From the NCBI RefSeq assembly GCF_029168945.1, contig NC_083603.1, positions 10,478,001-10,542,000 of the forward strand: DNA of 64,000 nt, given 5' to 3'. The translations under genes were made by a program, and so were the position numbers. Under the pieces are notes generated by a model, which did no database searches, was not told the origin of the DNA, and worked only from the letters and a program-made list of their open reading frames with translations. How positions within the stretch are numbered: position 1 is the first letter of the stretch; every line of letters starts with the position of its first letter. Below, in pieces: positions 46,467 to 56,819 of this stretch. Source of the stretch: Cannabis sativa. Taxonomy: Eukaryota > Streptophyta > Magnoliopsida > Rosales > Cannabaceae.

Positions 46467-48393
46467 ATGGCAGAACCAACCAAACCAAGGTTGGTTTGTT
46501 GCATAGGCGATATCCATGGCTTCCCCACCAAGCTCCAAAATCTCTGGTCCAATCTCGAGTCCTCAATCGGCACAGCTGACTTTAACACAGCCCTTATCAT
46601 CTTCTTGGGCGATTACTGCGACCGCGGCCCCAACACCCGCGAGGTCATTGATTTTCTCATCTCACTTCCTTCTAAGTACCCACATCAGACCCACGTCTTC
46701 CTCTCCGGAAACCACGATTTCGCCTTCGCTGCTTTCCTCGGCCTAGTCCCTCAGCCGCCCGACGGCTCGGAGTTCGCCGAGGCTTGGAAGGAGTACGAAG
46801 AAAATGAGGAGAGAGAAGGGTGGTACAAAGGAGAAGGGTATGAAAATATGCATTTGCAGGGAAGGAGATGGTCTGGGAAAATCAAGGCCAAGTTCAACGT
46901 AGCCAAAGGGATGGACTATAAAGGATCCATTTATGACGCTGCCCCAACTTTTGAATCTTATGGTGTTGCTCATGGCTCTGCTGGTAATCAAATTTCAACT
47001 TTTTTATTTATACACATTCATATTTGCGAATCTGTTTGTGAAATTTTTGAATTGAAACGAATGTAATATTTGGTGGGCAGATTTGGTTCGGGCAGTTCCT
47101 GATGAGCACAAGAAATTTCTTGCTGACATGGTTTGGGTTCATGAAGAGGTAAAATGGATTCTTGAGTTTCTATTTTAACCTCTTAGACACTTTTTGATTG
47201 TCTTTTTTCTTTCTTTTTTGAAATCAGTTCATGTAGTGTTATCTGAAAAATTCAATACCGGTTAAAATAAAGAAAACACACTTTAAAATCATAAAAAAAG
47301 GTATAAAAGAAGCAATGCCATGTTTGATCGAGTGGAATAAGAATAAGAATGTTATAGTCATTCCATTACACCTTTTGGTTCAATAGTTGACCAATTAATT
47401 CTTTAGGAATACAATTGTAAGTTCAATTCCTCTGGTAATTATTGTAACCTTTCTTCTTTTTTCTTTTGCCTTTCATAATATTAGTATATTACATAAAAAT
47501 ATATAAAGGATTTAAAAGTAATGACATATTTGTCAATAGCAACTATTATGCAACTACTGATTCTAAGTTTCAACCAAACAATAGAATTCCTTCACATTCA
47601 TATTCCCATTCTAAAATGTGTACTTTAGCTAATTTTCCATCTGTGAACTGTGATAAGAAAATTGTCCACTTATTTTTCCCATTCTTTTCTTTATAATGTG
47701 CATGCTTTCAGGATGATGTGTGTATTGAGACTGGAGATGGAATCAAACACTGTAAATTGATAGCAGTACATGCTGGTTTGGTGAGCAATCAAGATGTTAA
47801 AGAACAGTTGAAGTTTTTAAAAGCCAAAGATACCCGAGTGCCTAAGGTTGATAGTCTGAGTGGGAGAAAAAATGTGTGGGATATGCCAAAGGTACTGACT
47901 TTTTTTATCATGATCCAATGATGTGTGAACAATTAGTTTAGCTATGAATTTATGATAATGATGCCTAATGGTAATAATATATAAATACCAGAATATTCTG
48001 AAATGTACACTATCATAGAAAAAAAGAATTGGGTTACAATTTACTCATGTGCCAAAAACAGAAAAAGTTTGCACCGGTAACTCGAAAACAGGATTCCTAC
48101 CATAGAAGCCTTGTGGCTGTTCTTTTGGCATATAATTCCCATTCATATGATTTACATTAGCGTTCTTCTAAGTCATTCAACTGAAGTTTAGACTTTTGTG
48201 TCTATTTGTCTCTCTTTCATAGGAACTAAGTGAGACTCCGACCATTGTGGTAAGTGGTCACCATGGAAAGCTTCACATTGAAGGTCTGAGGCTGGTTATC
48301 GATGAAGGTGGCGGCTACGAGCATAAGCCAGTGGCTGCAATTGTTCTCCCCTCTATGAAAATAGTACGTGATACAGATGATTATCTGGAATGA
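46467..48393 (+). CDS. RLPH2: RLPH2-type (Rhizobiales-like) protein phosphatase, intact copy B
   Basis: Four exons join into 311 codons: 46467-46983, 47081-47148, 47712-47891 and 48223-48393. All introns are GT-AG and the frame is continuous. Metallophosphoesterase motifs are GDIHG (residues 14-18), GDYCDRG (48-54), GNHDF (81-85), the later VHAG, and SGHHGK near the C-terminus. The product closely resembles Arabidopsis RLPH2 (about 309 residues), a PPP-like phosphatase that prefers phosphotyrosine, including MAP-kinase activation-loop sites. There is no signal peptide. The first intron is only 97 bp because of a deletion relative to copy A. It is the only copy with catalytic motifs here, so it is presumably the working gene. 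Confidence 0.88.
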
Positions 48394-48625
48394 ATTAGAC
48401 ATGCAATCTAGCCAGAACTTCCTCTTTATCATTTGTATAAACGAGTCAGTTTGTGTTTATATATTATTTGGTTTTTGCACAGGATTTGTTGAGTAAACAA
48501 CATTTCCAACAGGATTATTATATGTTATTTTTAAAAATCAAAATAAAATAATAATAAAAAATTATTATATCTATTTAAGGTTAATTATACATAAAATTAT
48601 AATAATTATTGGTAAAAAAAATATA
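48394..48625. other. RLPH2 3' flank
   Basis: About 230 bp of AT-rich DNA separates the RLPH2 stop codon from the MULE target duplication. The MULE therefore inserted at or just past the gene's 3' end and could affect its polyadenylation. Confidence 0.5.
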
Positions 48626-48891
48626 TTTATTAAGGGAAATTTCAATTTTTGACCCTAATAATACAACCTATATCAAAATTTATACCCCTTTATAATTTGT
48701 ACAAATTTATTCCTATAATTTTAAAAGTTTCCTAAAATACCCCCTAAATTAAAAATTCCCTCTCTCAGACGTTCCCTCTCTCTTTCTGACGCTCCCTCTC
48801 TCTCTCGCTCTTCACGATCACGAACCCCCCCCCACATTTCCCTCTCTCAGACGTTCCCTCTCTCTCTCATTCTCTCTGTTTTCCTCACGAG

Positions 48892-49095
48892 CACGAACCA
48901 GACAACCAGACCAACGGCGTCGACCACCCACGAACCCAACCACACGAACCAGACAACCAGACCAACGGCGTCGACCACCCACGAACCCAACCCCACGAAC
49001 CAAACCCAATCGACGAACCGAGGAGAAACTGCCGTCACCACCACGAGGAGAAACTGCCGTCGCCACCACGAGGAGAAACCGCCGTCACCACCCAC
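48892..49095 (+). repeat. Tandem repeats in the ULP-like gene leader
   Basis: A 51-bp unit starting CACGAACCAGACAACCAG occurs at 48892 and 48943, with a partial third copy at 48994. A 25-bp unit starting AGGAGAAACTGCCGTC occurs at 49021, 49046 and 49071. CT-rich tracts precede them. The block lies in the predicted 5' untranslated exon and is GC-rich for this window. Confidence 0.85.
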
Positions 49096-49135
49096 GAGCA
49101 AAAACCGTCGCCTACACCACGAAATTCAGTCAAAG

Positions 49136-49799
49136 GTAAGATTTTTTTTTTAAAAAAATACATTTTTCATAGATTTGGATGCCAATTATTGCATGTTGTT
49201 GAGATTAGTGGATTTTGTGTAGCATTTGTGATCTTTAGGTGTAGTGTTTGAATGAAATCTGTGTAAATTACAGGGTTATCGATGACATATCAATAGGTTA
49301 TCGATAGGATGTCGATAGATTTAGTGTCTGTTTGAATGTCACTGTAATTTGTATGTCGATAGGATATCGCTTGTATGTCGATAGGATGTCGACTGGCATT
49401 TTAAGAGTACTTCTGCCCTATATTGTCGACTACTTATCGACAGTATGTCGATGGTATGTCGATTAAATGAACATGTTGATTGGTAGGTTGTATTGTCGAC
49501 TGAATGTCGACTGTATGTCGACAGTATGTCGATATATTGTGTAATTGTTATTTGTTTAAATTATCGACTGAATGTCGACGGGATGTCGACATTTTGTCGA
49601 CATGAAAGTGTTTTCTCTTCTTTTGATAATGTCGACATAATGTCGAGGGTATGTCGACATAATGTCGACATGTTTGTTTTGAAATTTTTGTGTGCTTACT
49701 GTTAGATAATGTCGACCGAATATCGACATGATGTCGATGCTATGTCGACAATTTTAAATTTTTTTAGCAGCTTTATTTATTTGTTTTTTGTTTTTTCAG
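49136..49799 (+). other. Predicted 5'-UTR intron holding the left TCGA array
   Basis: A strong donor (AAAG/GTAAG, 49136) and acceptor (TTTTTTCAG, ending 49799) frame this stretch. The base after the acceptor is the A of the ATG of the ULP-like gene. The whole left array of seven quartets (49279-49748) falls within this intron. Confidence 0.65.
49279..49748. repeat. Left TCGA array: seven quartets, 11-bp spacing
   Basis: TCGA cores, mostly within ATGTCGAC or TATCGA, come in groups of four exactly 11 bp apart. Groups start at 49279, 49356, 49426, 49496, 49564, 49632 and 49712, so the higher period is 68-80 bp. Only two of the 28 positions have a changed core (TCAA at 49290 and TCGC at 49367), and their spacing is kept. 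Linkers between groups are unrelated and AT-rich. Confidence 0.95.
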
Positions 49800-52658
49800 A
49801 TGGCTCCCAGACTCATTATTCCAGCACCCGAGCATTTCACTGGCCGCGTCACATATAGGGGCACTGGAATTTTTGCCAAAATTAAAGCTCGGTTTGAGGA
49901 GTTCAACCTTAACAACACGGCGAAGGAAAGCCGTTTCGGGAGCTTCTGGAATGCCGTACCACTGACATTCTCCTCGGTGTTATTTCACCACTCGATGCTC
50001 CACAAAATGAAAGTGGATGCTCGGGAGGAGTTGAGGATGAGGTTTTATGTTGGTCGGAAGGAGGTCCGATTCGGGTGCGGAGTTTGCACTCATTACGGGT
50101 TTGGACTTCTCCTCGGGGCCAACAAGAGGAGAAGGCTGCGCAGTCGCGCGCTCGGGGTCAGACCGACTGATCAACAAATATTTCAACCGGTCTGATAGTG
50201 TGAAGACAGAAGCACTCCAACTTCAGTTCACAAACTGCCAGAACCCGGAAGACTTGTACAAGCTCGGCTTGTGCTTGTTTGTGGAGTCAGTGCTTCGGCG
50301 CGAGGCCAACGCGCTGATCACGCCTCACATCATTAGATATGTGGAAGACCTCGAGTTCTTCTTCCGGACTCCTTGGGGGAAGCACTCATTCGGCAGACTC
50401 ATGCACTCGCTTCAGAAAGACATGTTGAAACAAGGCCAACTACGAGAAGAAGGCTGAGTTCGGATGGTCAGCACGAGTGCAAATACACAGCATATGGCTT
50501 CGCACCTGCAGTCCAATATTGGGCGTACGAGGCCATTTTGGAGGTTGGCAAGAGGTATGGCACGAACCACGGGATTCGGTTCCCAGGGATGCTCACCGGA
50601 CGAGCAAAGGCGATATTGGGAAGAAAGACGTCGGCGCATTATTTTCTAGACGGGTATGATTTTCACTTATGTTACGAATAATTATTTAACATAAATGCTT
50701 GTAATAAATGCTAAATGGTTTTATTTTGATATTTGTTAAACCATAAACGTAATGCGGAAGTGGTGAAGGGGCTCCTTCCACGGACGAAGGAGGAGGCATT
50801 TGTGAGGACAATTTCTTACGATGGTGTGGAGAACACAGTTGATGATGCCGTGGATGACACGGAGGCCGAGGCGGTAGTCGGGTACCGTAGACTCGGGTCC
50901 CGAGACACTCGGGAAAGAGACACTCGAGTACCAATTTTTGGAACTTTTTTTTATGTCTTCATTTTTTATTATTTTTGTTTTCAGTGATATTTGTTACATT
51001 GTGGAATTATCGTATGCTTACCGTATTTTTTTGATATATATTTTTTCGGAGCCCTTTGGTTCGAGAACCTCGGCCCGGTGCACCATCTTCATCGGGCGTT
51101 CGGGGTGCCGAGTACACCGATTTAGTGGCTCGGTTGGATAGGATCGAGGGCGACACCCGGGTCCGTATGCTTTGCTCGGGCCGAGCCGAAGAAGGCATAC
51201 GAGACCGGCCATGTAGAGGCGAAGGGTGGTCGAACGTAATTATGGAGCGGCTCGGACACATATTGGCCATGTTGAATCGTCCGCCAACGACGGCTTCGGC
51301 ACGGAGGCCCCAAGCGGATCCATCTACCCCACCACCACGCTTCACCCCCGCAGAAGAGGATGAGGTCTTCCCCGACGATTACGATCCTTATGAGGGAGCT
51401 CCGGCGACTCCGATCGAGGCACAACCTCTTATCCATGTACATGACACCGAGTCGCAGGGTGAGATTCCGTCCATAGAGGCACAACCCGCAGGTGGTTAAG
51501 AGTCGGAAGAGGAAGAGAAAGCCTCCGTATGGTTCGGTGACTATACGGAGATGAAGAGGAGACATAGGCCATCTTCGACTTTTGATCCCCTGGAGCCACC
51601 GGACGAGAAATTGTTAACCACTTTCCGAAAGTGGTGTGTTGGACTCATTCCGAACCACCGACTTCGGGATTTGAGAAGTGGTGATTACGGTCCAGGATTC
51701 TTTTGGATAATGCTCACACCAAAGGAATGGCTTACAGATGACGTAAGTAAAGTATTTTATAATATTACTTCACTTTACAACTTTATGTGCAATTAATATA
51801 TTTTTTTGTGTAACTGACATTTCCGTTTATATGCAGCATATAGATGCAGCAATGCATATGTTGAGGAGGCGACGCACCGACTATCCACTGACATTTCCTC
51901 AGAAGGGTATCATTCTCTCCACATTCGTGACCGCCATGATCAGCAGTGCATGGACGAGCCACAAGGGTCCGAGGAAAAACTTTAAATGGGAGGAATATAT
52001 CCTGGACTACTGCACAGGGTTTCATAAGGTATTGTTTTAGTAAGATTTTAAATGTTAATTGTTTGGGAAGATTATTATGGTTTGTTAATTGTTTCGTTGT
52101 TCTCTGTAATTACAGTCCCAAGTCTTTGAGAGATGGAGGGGTAACGAGTTTATTTACTTCGTTCTGCACCTTCCCACGGCAAGACACTCGGGTCACGCTG
52201 AAGTGGACATAGAGCCGTGGAAAATTAATGTCTACGGCGTGATTCCAAAGGCTCGTCATTGGACCGCCATGGAACCCATCTTGAAGGTTTGGTCGGAACC
52301 GCCGCCTCGCTAATCCTTGCAACCGGGGAATTTCCACATAACAACCAGATCGTGGCGTTAGCTAACGGTGACATCGCGGTGCTTCCAAAAATGCACGCGA
52401 GTCGAGCCACTCACGACTTAGTTCCGAAGTCAGCAACCAGGTACATAGCGATAAAAAAGTACTATAGTATTAAAATATGTTTTACGTTAGACTGACTTTA
52501 CATTTTATTTTGCATTTAGTGGTGATTGTGGCGTGTATTCCATTGAGTATGTGGAGCATCTCATGATGCAGCGTGGATTGACCGATGTGACGCCAGACCG
52601 GATAGCCATGTTTCGTCAACGGTGGTGTGTCGATTTATTTTACCAAAATGTCGGCTGA
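49800..52658 (+). pseudogene. DUF1985/ULP1 (C48) protease-like gene of the MULE
   Basis: The start at 49800 (MAPRLIIPAPEHFTGR) follows an intron acceptor. The N-terminal part is DUF1985-like (FYVGRKEVRFG, then ALITGLDFSSG after a shift near 50070, then YTAYGFAPAVQYWAYEAI). A low-complexity middle follows (51056-51499). The C-terminal ULP1 protease has plausible exons at 51837-52028, 52116-52440 and 52520-52658. A histidine precedes AEVDIEPWKINVYG, and SGDCGVYSIEYVEH holds the nucleophile Cys. The frame breaks near 50070, 50430 and 52310; the last lies beside Leu codons apparently read as CCG. If intact it would be a SUMO- or ubiquitin-like-specific cysteine protease. Its role in transposition is unknown. 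Confidence 0.75.
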
Positions 52659-52919
52659 TTATATTTTTAATTATTGGGACATTGTATATTTTGTGTAATT
52701 AACATTACAGTTATGTATATATAGATTTTCTTTTCGTTCAAATTTTGATAATTATACGTGGTTTCAAATATAAAATATCAACATTATTCAACAAAAATAA
52801 CTATTAAACCTAAAAATAATTAAAATATTTGAAAAATATTCAACCTCAACAAAAATAACATTACAAAATATGCATCATTACAATATATCAAATTTCCCAA
52901 CGAATACGTACAAGACGCC

Positions 52920-54233
52920 TCAGATGCGGGCTTTGCATGTTGCTCTGTTGTGGCCTGGAGCACCACAGCGGCTGCAGTTTCGTGGTACAGAACCTTTTTT
53001 ATCACCAGACGGGAAACGGTTCTCCCGTCTTCTTCCAGCGTTGCTTTTTCTTGGACGACCTACAGGCTTCTTTTCCACAGGTACCCCAACTTTCATATTC
53101 TTGATGTGTTCTGGGAGAACCCAATCATCCTCGTCACCAGCGAGATTGATGGTATCATCGTAAATCTTCCTCCACGTTTCTTTTGAATAATAAGGTGAGC
53201 AAAGCGTGTACACACTTGTGTTCGTTTTCAATGCCGCGGCACATGCATGAAGGCAAGGGATTTCGAAGAGCGTGGCCAAAGGGGTGGCACATTTGTCAGC
53301 ATTTTCGAGGCGATCAGCGAACCACGATTGGAGTGTGAACCTGATAAATTCAACCAAAGTAGTTATTGGATATTTCCTGAACTCTTCTGTGACACTATTG
53401 AAGCTTTCAGCAGCGTTGCTCGTCATGATGTTGTATCTATCGCCCAAACAATAAGGGTGAGCCCACTTCTCAAACCCTATACTCTCCACATATGCAGCGA
53501 TCGCCGGATTCATCTTTCTAAGCTTCTCGAACTCTCTATCGCATTCAGTCTTCGACCATGCGTACGCAACATTATATATTTGGTTGTGAAAAGCATCAGT
53601 CTTGAATTTGGCGTTCACGTTCATAACAATGTGGTGATAGCATGCACAGTGGACTGCTTCGGGAAAAACGAGTTCAACAGCATGATCAATGCTTTGATGC
53701 CTATCTGACACAAACACTAAGTTCTCAACCACGCCAATTGCTACCCTCAACTTCTGTAAGAAATACGTCCAGGAGTCGTTATTCTCACTGTCAACGATAC
53801 CATAAGCAACCAGCAACAATTGGTTGTTCGCATCGTATGCCACAGCAACTAACATTATACCGCCGTACTTCGTCTTCAAGAAGGTGCCATCGATACTCAA
53901 AACAGGACGACAAAAAGAAAAGCCCCTTCTACATGCACCGAGTGATATAAAACAGTACTTGAACCGCTCATCCTCTAAGTACAAGTCAGTAATGGTACCT
54001 GGATTCTTCTGTTCCAGCATGTACAAGTACCCAGGAAGCTTCATGTATGAAAACTCAGGCGTACCCCTAGCATACGTAAGTCCCATCTCCCTGCACCTCC
54101 ACGCCTTCACATAACTCATACTGATACCGTAGTTGTCAAACATGTCCCTCTGTATGTCTTTAGCCTTGTACTTAGTTCCGTCTTGGGTGTACTTCCCCTT
54201 AATAAGGTGGACAAAATAACAACCATGCTCGTC
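52920..54233 (-). CDS. MULE (MuDR-type) transposase
   Basis: The first ATG gives 407 residues (54143-52920), but the frame is open upstream to about 54233 (EHGCYFVHLIKGKYTQDGTK), so the N-terminus is incomplete and probably joins an upstream exon. Catalytic acids are D85 in SIDGTF, D147 in VSDRHQ and E246 in NAAESFN. A Lys/Arg stretch (VGRPRKS, near 361-367) and the CCHC knuckle CSRCGAPGHNRATC (390-403) end the protein. The SWIM zinc region keeps IPCLHACAA, but its first Cys-x-Cys is missing. About 50 residues usual between KCATPLA and this point are absent. The protein should cut and rejoin element ends. Confidence 0.82.
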   Translation of the reverse strand, partial: DEHGCYFVHLIKGKYTQDGTKYKAKDIQRDMFDNYGISMSYVKAWRCREMGLTYARGTPEFSYMKLPGYLYMLEQKNPGTITDLYLEDERFKYCFISLGACRRGFSFCRPVLSIDGTFLKTKYGGIMLVAVAYDANNQLLLVAYGIVDSENNDSWTYFLQKLRVAIGVVENLVFVSDRHQSIDHAVELVFPEAVHCACYHHIVMNVNAKFKTDAFHNQIYNVAYAWSKTECDREFEKLRKMNPAIAAYVESIGFEKWAHPYCLGDRYNIMTSNAAESFNSVTEEFRKYPITTLVEFIRFTLQSWFADRLENADKCATPLATLFEIPCLHACAAALKTNTSVYTLCSPYYSKETWRKIYDDTINLAGDEDDWVLPEHIKNMKVGVPVEKKPVGRPRKSNAGRRRENRFPSGDKKGSVPRNCSRCGAPGHNRATCKARI

Positions 54234-54234
54234 A

Positions 54235-54477
54235 TCGACATACTATCGACATACAATCGACATTATATCGACAATAGAAACGGTTGCACATTAAATGTTA
54301 ATAAATTTTACATACGTTCCCAACAACCCTTCTCAACTGAAACGTTGCATGTCAGACACGTGTCCTATCGACAACATATCGACATGAAGTCGACATGTCG
54401 TCGACAAATGTGGTAGCAGTGACACTAAATTGGCATGTTGTCGATAAGATGTCGACATAGTATCGACATTCTGTCGA
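54235..54477. repeat. Right inner TCGA array: three quartets
   Basis: Groups of four TCGA cores exactly 11 bp apart start at 54235, 54368 and 54441. The 133-bp gap between the first two is about two periods, so one quartet may have been lost. The array starts right where the transposase frame stops being open. Confidence 0.93.
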
Positions 54478-54566
54478 TAAATACGCCATTTCATGCGTTT
54501 TTCCCTGTACAGTTACGCATTTAATGACCATTAAATTTTCATACATTCCCAACATTTTTACTGCTC

Positions 54567-54574
54567 TATAAAAG
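54567..54574 (+). promoter_or_regulatory. TATA box of small MULE ORF
   Basis: TATAAAAG in the context CTGCTCTATAAAAGC lies 95 bp before the ATG at 54662, a normal distance for a plant core promoter with a short leader. Confidence 0.6.
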
Positions 54575-54661
54575 CAAAGGGAAATCTTATTCATAAGTGC
54601 TCTTGTATTCTACCTATCTCTTACTCTTAAAAATTTTCTCTTATTCTCTTAACTTTCAAAT

Positions 54662-54991
54662 ATGGCCCCAAGAAAGAACGGCAAATACCCCATCCTAACT
54701 CCTGAGGAGCTGAAGCAGGAGGATGATGTTGGCGAAGTTACTCCTGCAATGCAGAAAGTTTTCGACGCCGCTCGAGCTTTCGAAAGAGAGCGAAACGGTA
54801 ACGAGTTCAGGTTCATGCAACTTGAAAGAGAATTTGCAAAAACTGGCGAATGGCCGGCTCCACCACCTGGGTTCCCCGAAGGATGCCGTCGTTGCAAACT
54901 GGGCATCTTCAACGGTAAACCGGTGAAGCCTGGAACATTATGCAAGTATTGCAAGGCTCACCCACAAGCCAAAGAATTTAAAAAAAAATAA
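54662..54991 (+). CDS. Small Cys4 zinc-ribbon-like protein of unknown function
   Basis: The ORF encodes 109 residues with its own TATA box and is followed by AT-rich, T-rich sequence. I do not recognise a family. The N-terminus is basic (MAPRKNGKYPILTPEELK), the middle is a charged helix-like stretch (FERERNGNEFRFMQLERE), and the C-terminal third holds CRRC and CKYC separated by 16 residues, which could bind one zinc ion, with a Lys-rich end. It lies between the two right TCGA arrays and antisense to the transposase transcription unit. It may be an accessory DNA-binding or regulatory protein of the element, but this is inference from position only. Confidence 0.6.
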   Translation: MAPRKNGKYPILTPEELKQEDDVGEVTPAMQKVFDAARAFERERNGNEFRFMQLEREFAKTGEWPAPPPGFPEGCRRCKLGIFNGKPVKPGTLCKYCKAHPQAKEFKKK

Positions 54992-55157
54992 TTTCTTATG
55001 TTATGGTTTGTGGGTTTTATTTAATGTTTTTTTTTTAATTTTTATGAACTTTTATTTTCTGTTTTTTTTTTTTATGTTTTTTTTTTGTTATTTTTAATGA
55101 AGTTTATTTTCTGTCAATGTTATGTTTATGTTTTATCTACGGTATTTTTCCATTGCA

Positions 55158-55405
55158 TCGATTTTTTGTCGACATGATGTCGACAAAATATCGATAACGT
55201 CTCAAAAACAACAAAAAATGCTTGTTGTCGACATTCTGTCGACAAACATGTCGACAAAATGTCGACAAATAGTTAATCCCAAAGTTGGTTGCATGATGTC
55301 GATAACATGTCGACATCATGTCGACATAACGTCGATAATGGTCGTCACTGACCTTTCCTCCATAATCATCGACAAACCATCGACATTTCATCGACATATC
55401 ATCGA
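55158..55405. repeat. Right outer TCGA array: four quartets
   Basis: Quartets start at 55158, 55228, 55299 and 55369, a period of 70-71 bp. The internal spacing is 11 bp, with one 12-bp step (55239 to 55251). Cores are mostly TCGACA or TCGATA, the mirror of the left array's TGTCGA. Together with the inner right array this makes seven quartets, the same number as on the left. Confidence 0.95.
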
Positions 55406-55841
55406 TAACACTGGAAAACCTGAAATCGGCGAAAACCGGATGCCGGATCTCAACAATTTCAGACCAAAAAACAGCAGTTCCAACAATAAACACACGTATA
55501 ACAATTTTAAACTACATAAAGTCAAACAAAATGCTTAAAATGCAACTTACCCATTATAATGGTGTAAGATTCTTGAGTGATGTTGTATTGTGCTTCGGTT
55601 TTCCACCAACACCCACCGAGAAAACAACCATGCAACAGCAAATAGTATCGTGTGGGACGGATTTCAGCTTCGGTTTTTCATAAATTTTTCAAATTTTTTC
55701 CTAGAGAGAGAGTGGTGCACGAGAGAGAGAGGGAAGAGGGAAGAGAGAGAGAGAGAAATACACTTTCAGATTTTAGCTTTTGTTTTTTATTTTTTTTTTT
55801 AAAAAAAAGGGTAAAATGGGAAGTTCATGTAATTAATGGAC
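55406..55841. other. Right leader region of the MULE
   Basis: No complete gene is seen. On the minus strand a donor-like GGTAAG near 55551-55546 follows a short open stretch (about 55640-55552), which could be an upstream transposase exon. A GA-rich tract (55700-55760) mirrors the CT-rich leader at the left end. Confidence 0.4.
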
Positions 55842-55925
55842 TAAATTTGTACAAATTATAAAGGGGTATAAATTTTGATATAGGTTGTATTATTAGGGTC
55901 AAAAATTGAAATTTCCCTTTATTAA

Positions 55926-56819
55926 TTAGTAAATATAAAAATCTCATTGTATTTGTGATTAATTAAAATGAACATTTGTATATATTTTATTATTTTATTT
56001 ATTTTTTAAAAGGAATATATATTTTATTATTATATCATTTATCTTTGTTATGTTAATAACATCCACATAAAATTTATGTACAACGCATATACATACTATT
56101 GCCAACAACATAAAAATAACTCAACTAAGAAAAATTGCAGACTAAATAATATCTTATTTTTCTTTTCTTACAATAAATTATAATATTAATGCTATTTAAA
56201 ATTTATTTATTAATTTAAAAATAGTATTCAAATTACTATAATTGAAGAGAATAATTCTAATTCTATTTTTTTTTTTTTGAAGGAGTCAATATTACCTTCC
56301 CTTCTCAAGGGGAAACAATATTACAAGATTAAAATATGGTAAACCTTAGTAATATTTTACTAGCATTAATCCATTTCAAACAACATATGGTGAATTATTC
56401 TTCCCAACTAAATCTTCCAACCTAAATTATATTGAGATAATTATGGCAGTATTACTAAATATTTTTTTTTGTCAATAGTTACACTAGCACCAATTCATTT
56501 TGTTAACTAATAATAATATAAAATTTTTATATTTAGTTGTATTTGTTGTTACGAACCCTTTTATGACAGGAAACTAAACTTCATAGCAATTTTATTTCTC
56601 GCTTTAGGCAATCTTTACATTTTAATAACAAGCTTAAAGTCCCTTAAGTTAGTCTTCAGGGTGGTTTGATGTTCTTATAGAAGGACAATGTCGAAGTCAC
56701 TCTTTAATCATACAATACAAACGACTTTGATTGTTACACAATTTATAGTTTATAGCCTATCTTTTTATTTTATTGCATTTTATGGAGCTCTTGCAACACA
56801 GAATAGAGCAGACACTTGA
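55926..56819. other. AT-rich intergenic DNA
   Basis: No gene is seen. It includes a T run near 56265. Sequence from about 56780 onward grades into the LINE remnant. Confidence 0.4.

Larger units (their letters stand above)
48634..55917. mobile_element. Kaonashi-ULP-like MULE, 7284 bp
   Basis: The termini are perfect 76-bp inverted repeats (48634-48709 and 55842-55917) starting GGGAAATTTCAATTTTTGA, flanked by the 8-bp direct repeat TTTATTAA (48626-48633 and 55918-55925). Inside are a MULE transposase (minus), a DUF1985/ULP1-protease-like gene (plus), a small Cys4 ORF (plus), and subterminal TCGA arrays. Plant MULEs that carry ULP1-like protease genes are known as Kaonashi-ULP elements, and this architecture fits. 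The perfect ends and target repeat indicate a young insertion. Frame breaks in the protease gene may be partly sequence error. Confidence 0.9.

Noticed and set aside
48818..49101. Two minus-strand ORFs rich in Gly, Val and Arg upstream of the ULP-like gene
   Set aside because: They are shadows of the 51-bp and 25-bp tandem repeats in a predicted 5' untranslated exon.
53247..54114. Plus-strand ORFs of 60-153 codons
   Set aside because: They lie antisense to the transposase and show no domain or promoter.
49279..55405. The regular TCGA arrays as a CRISPR array or satellite
   Set aside because: The repeated core is only 4-8 bp, the linkers are AT-rich and vary, and the arrays lie inside a eukaryotic transposon with clear ends. 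They are not CRISPR and not a head-to-tail satellite.
49279..55405. The TCGA arrays as another product of CAG-to-CG miscalls
   Set aside because: The miscalls usually change length, yet here 11-bp spacing holds across nearly all 56 positions. The cores are therefore probably real.
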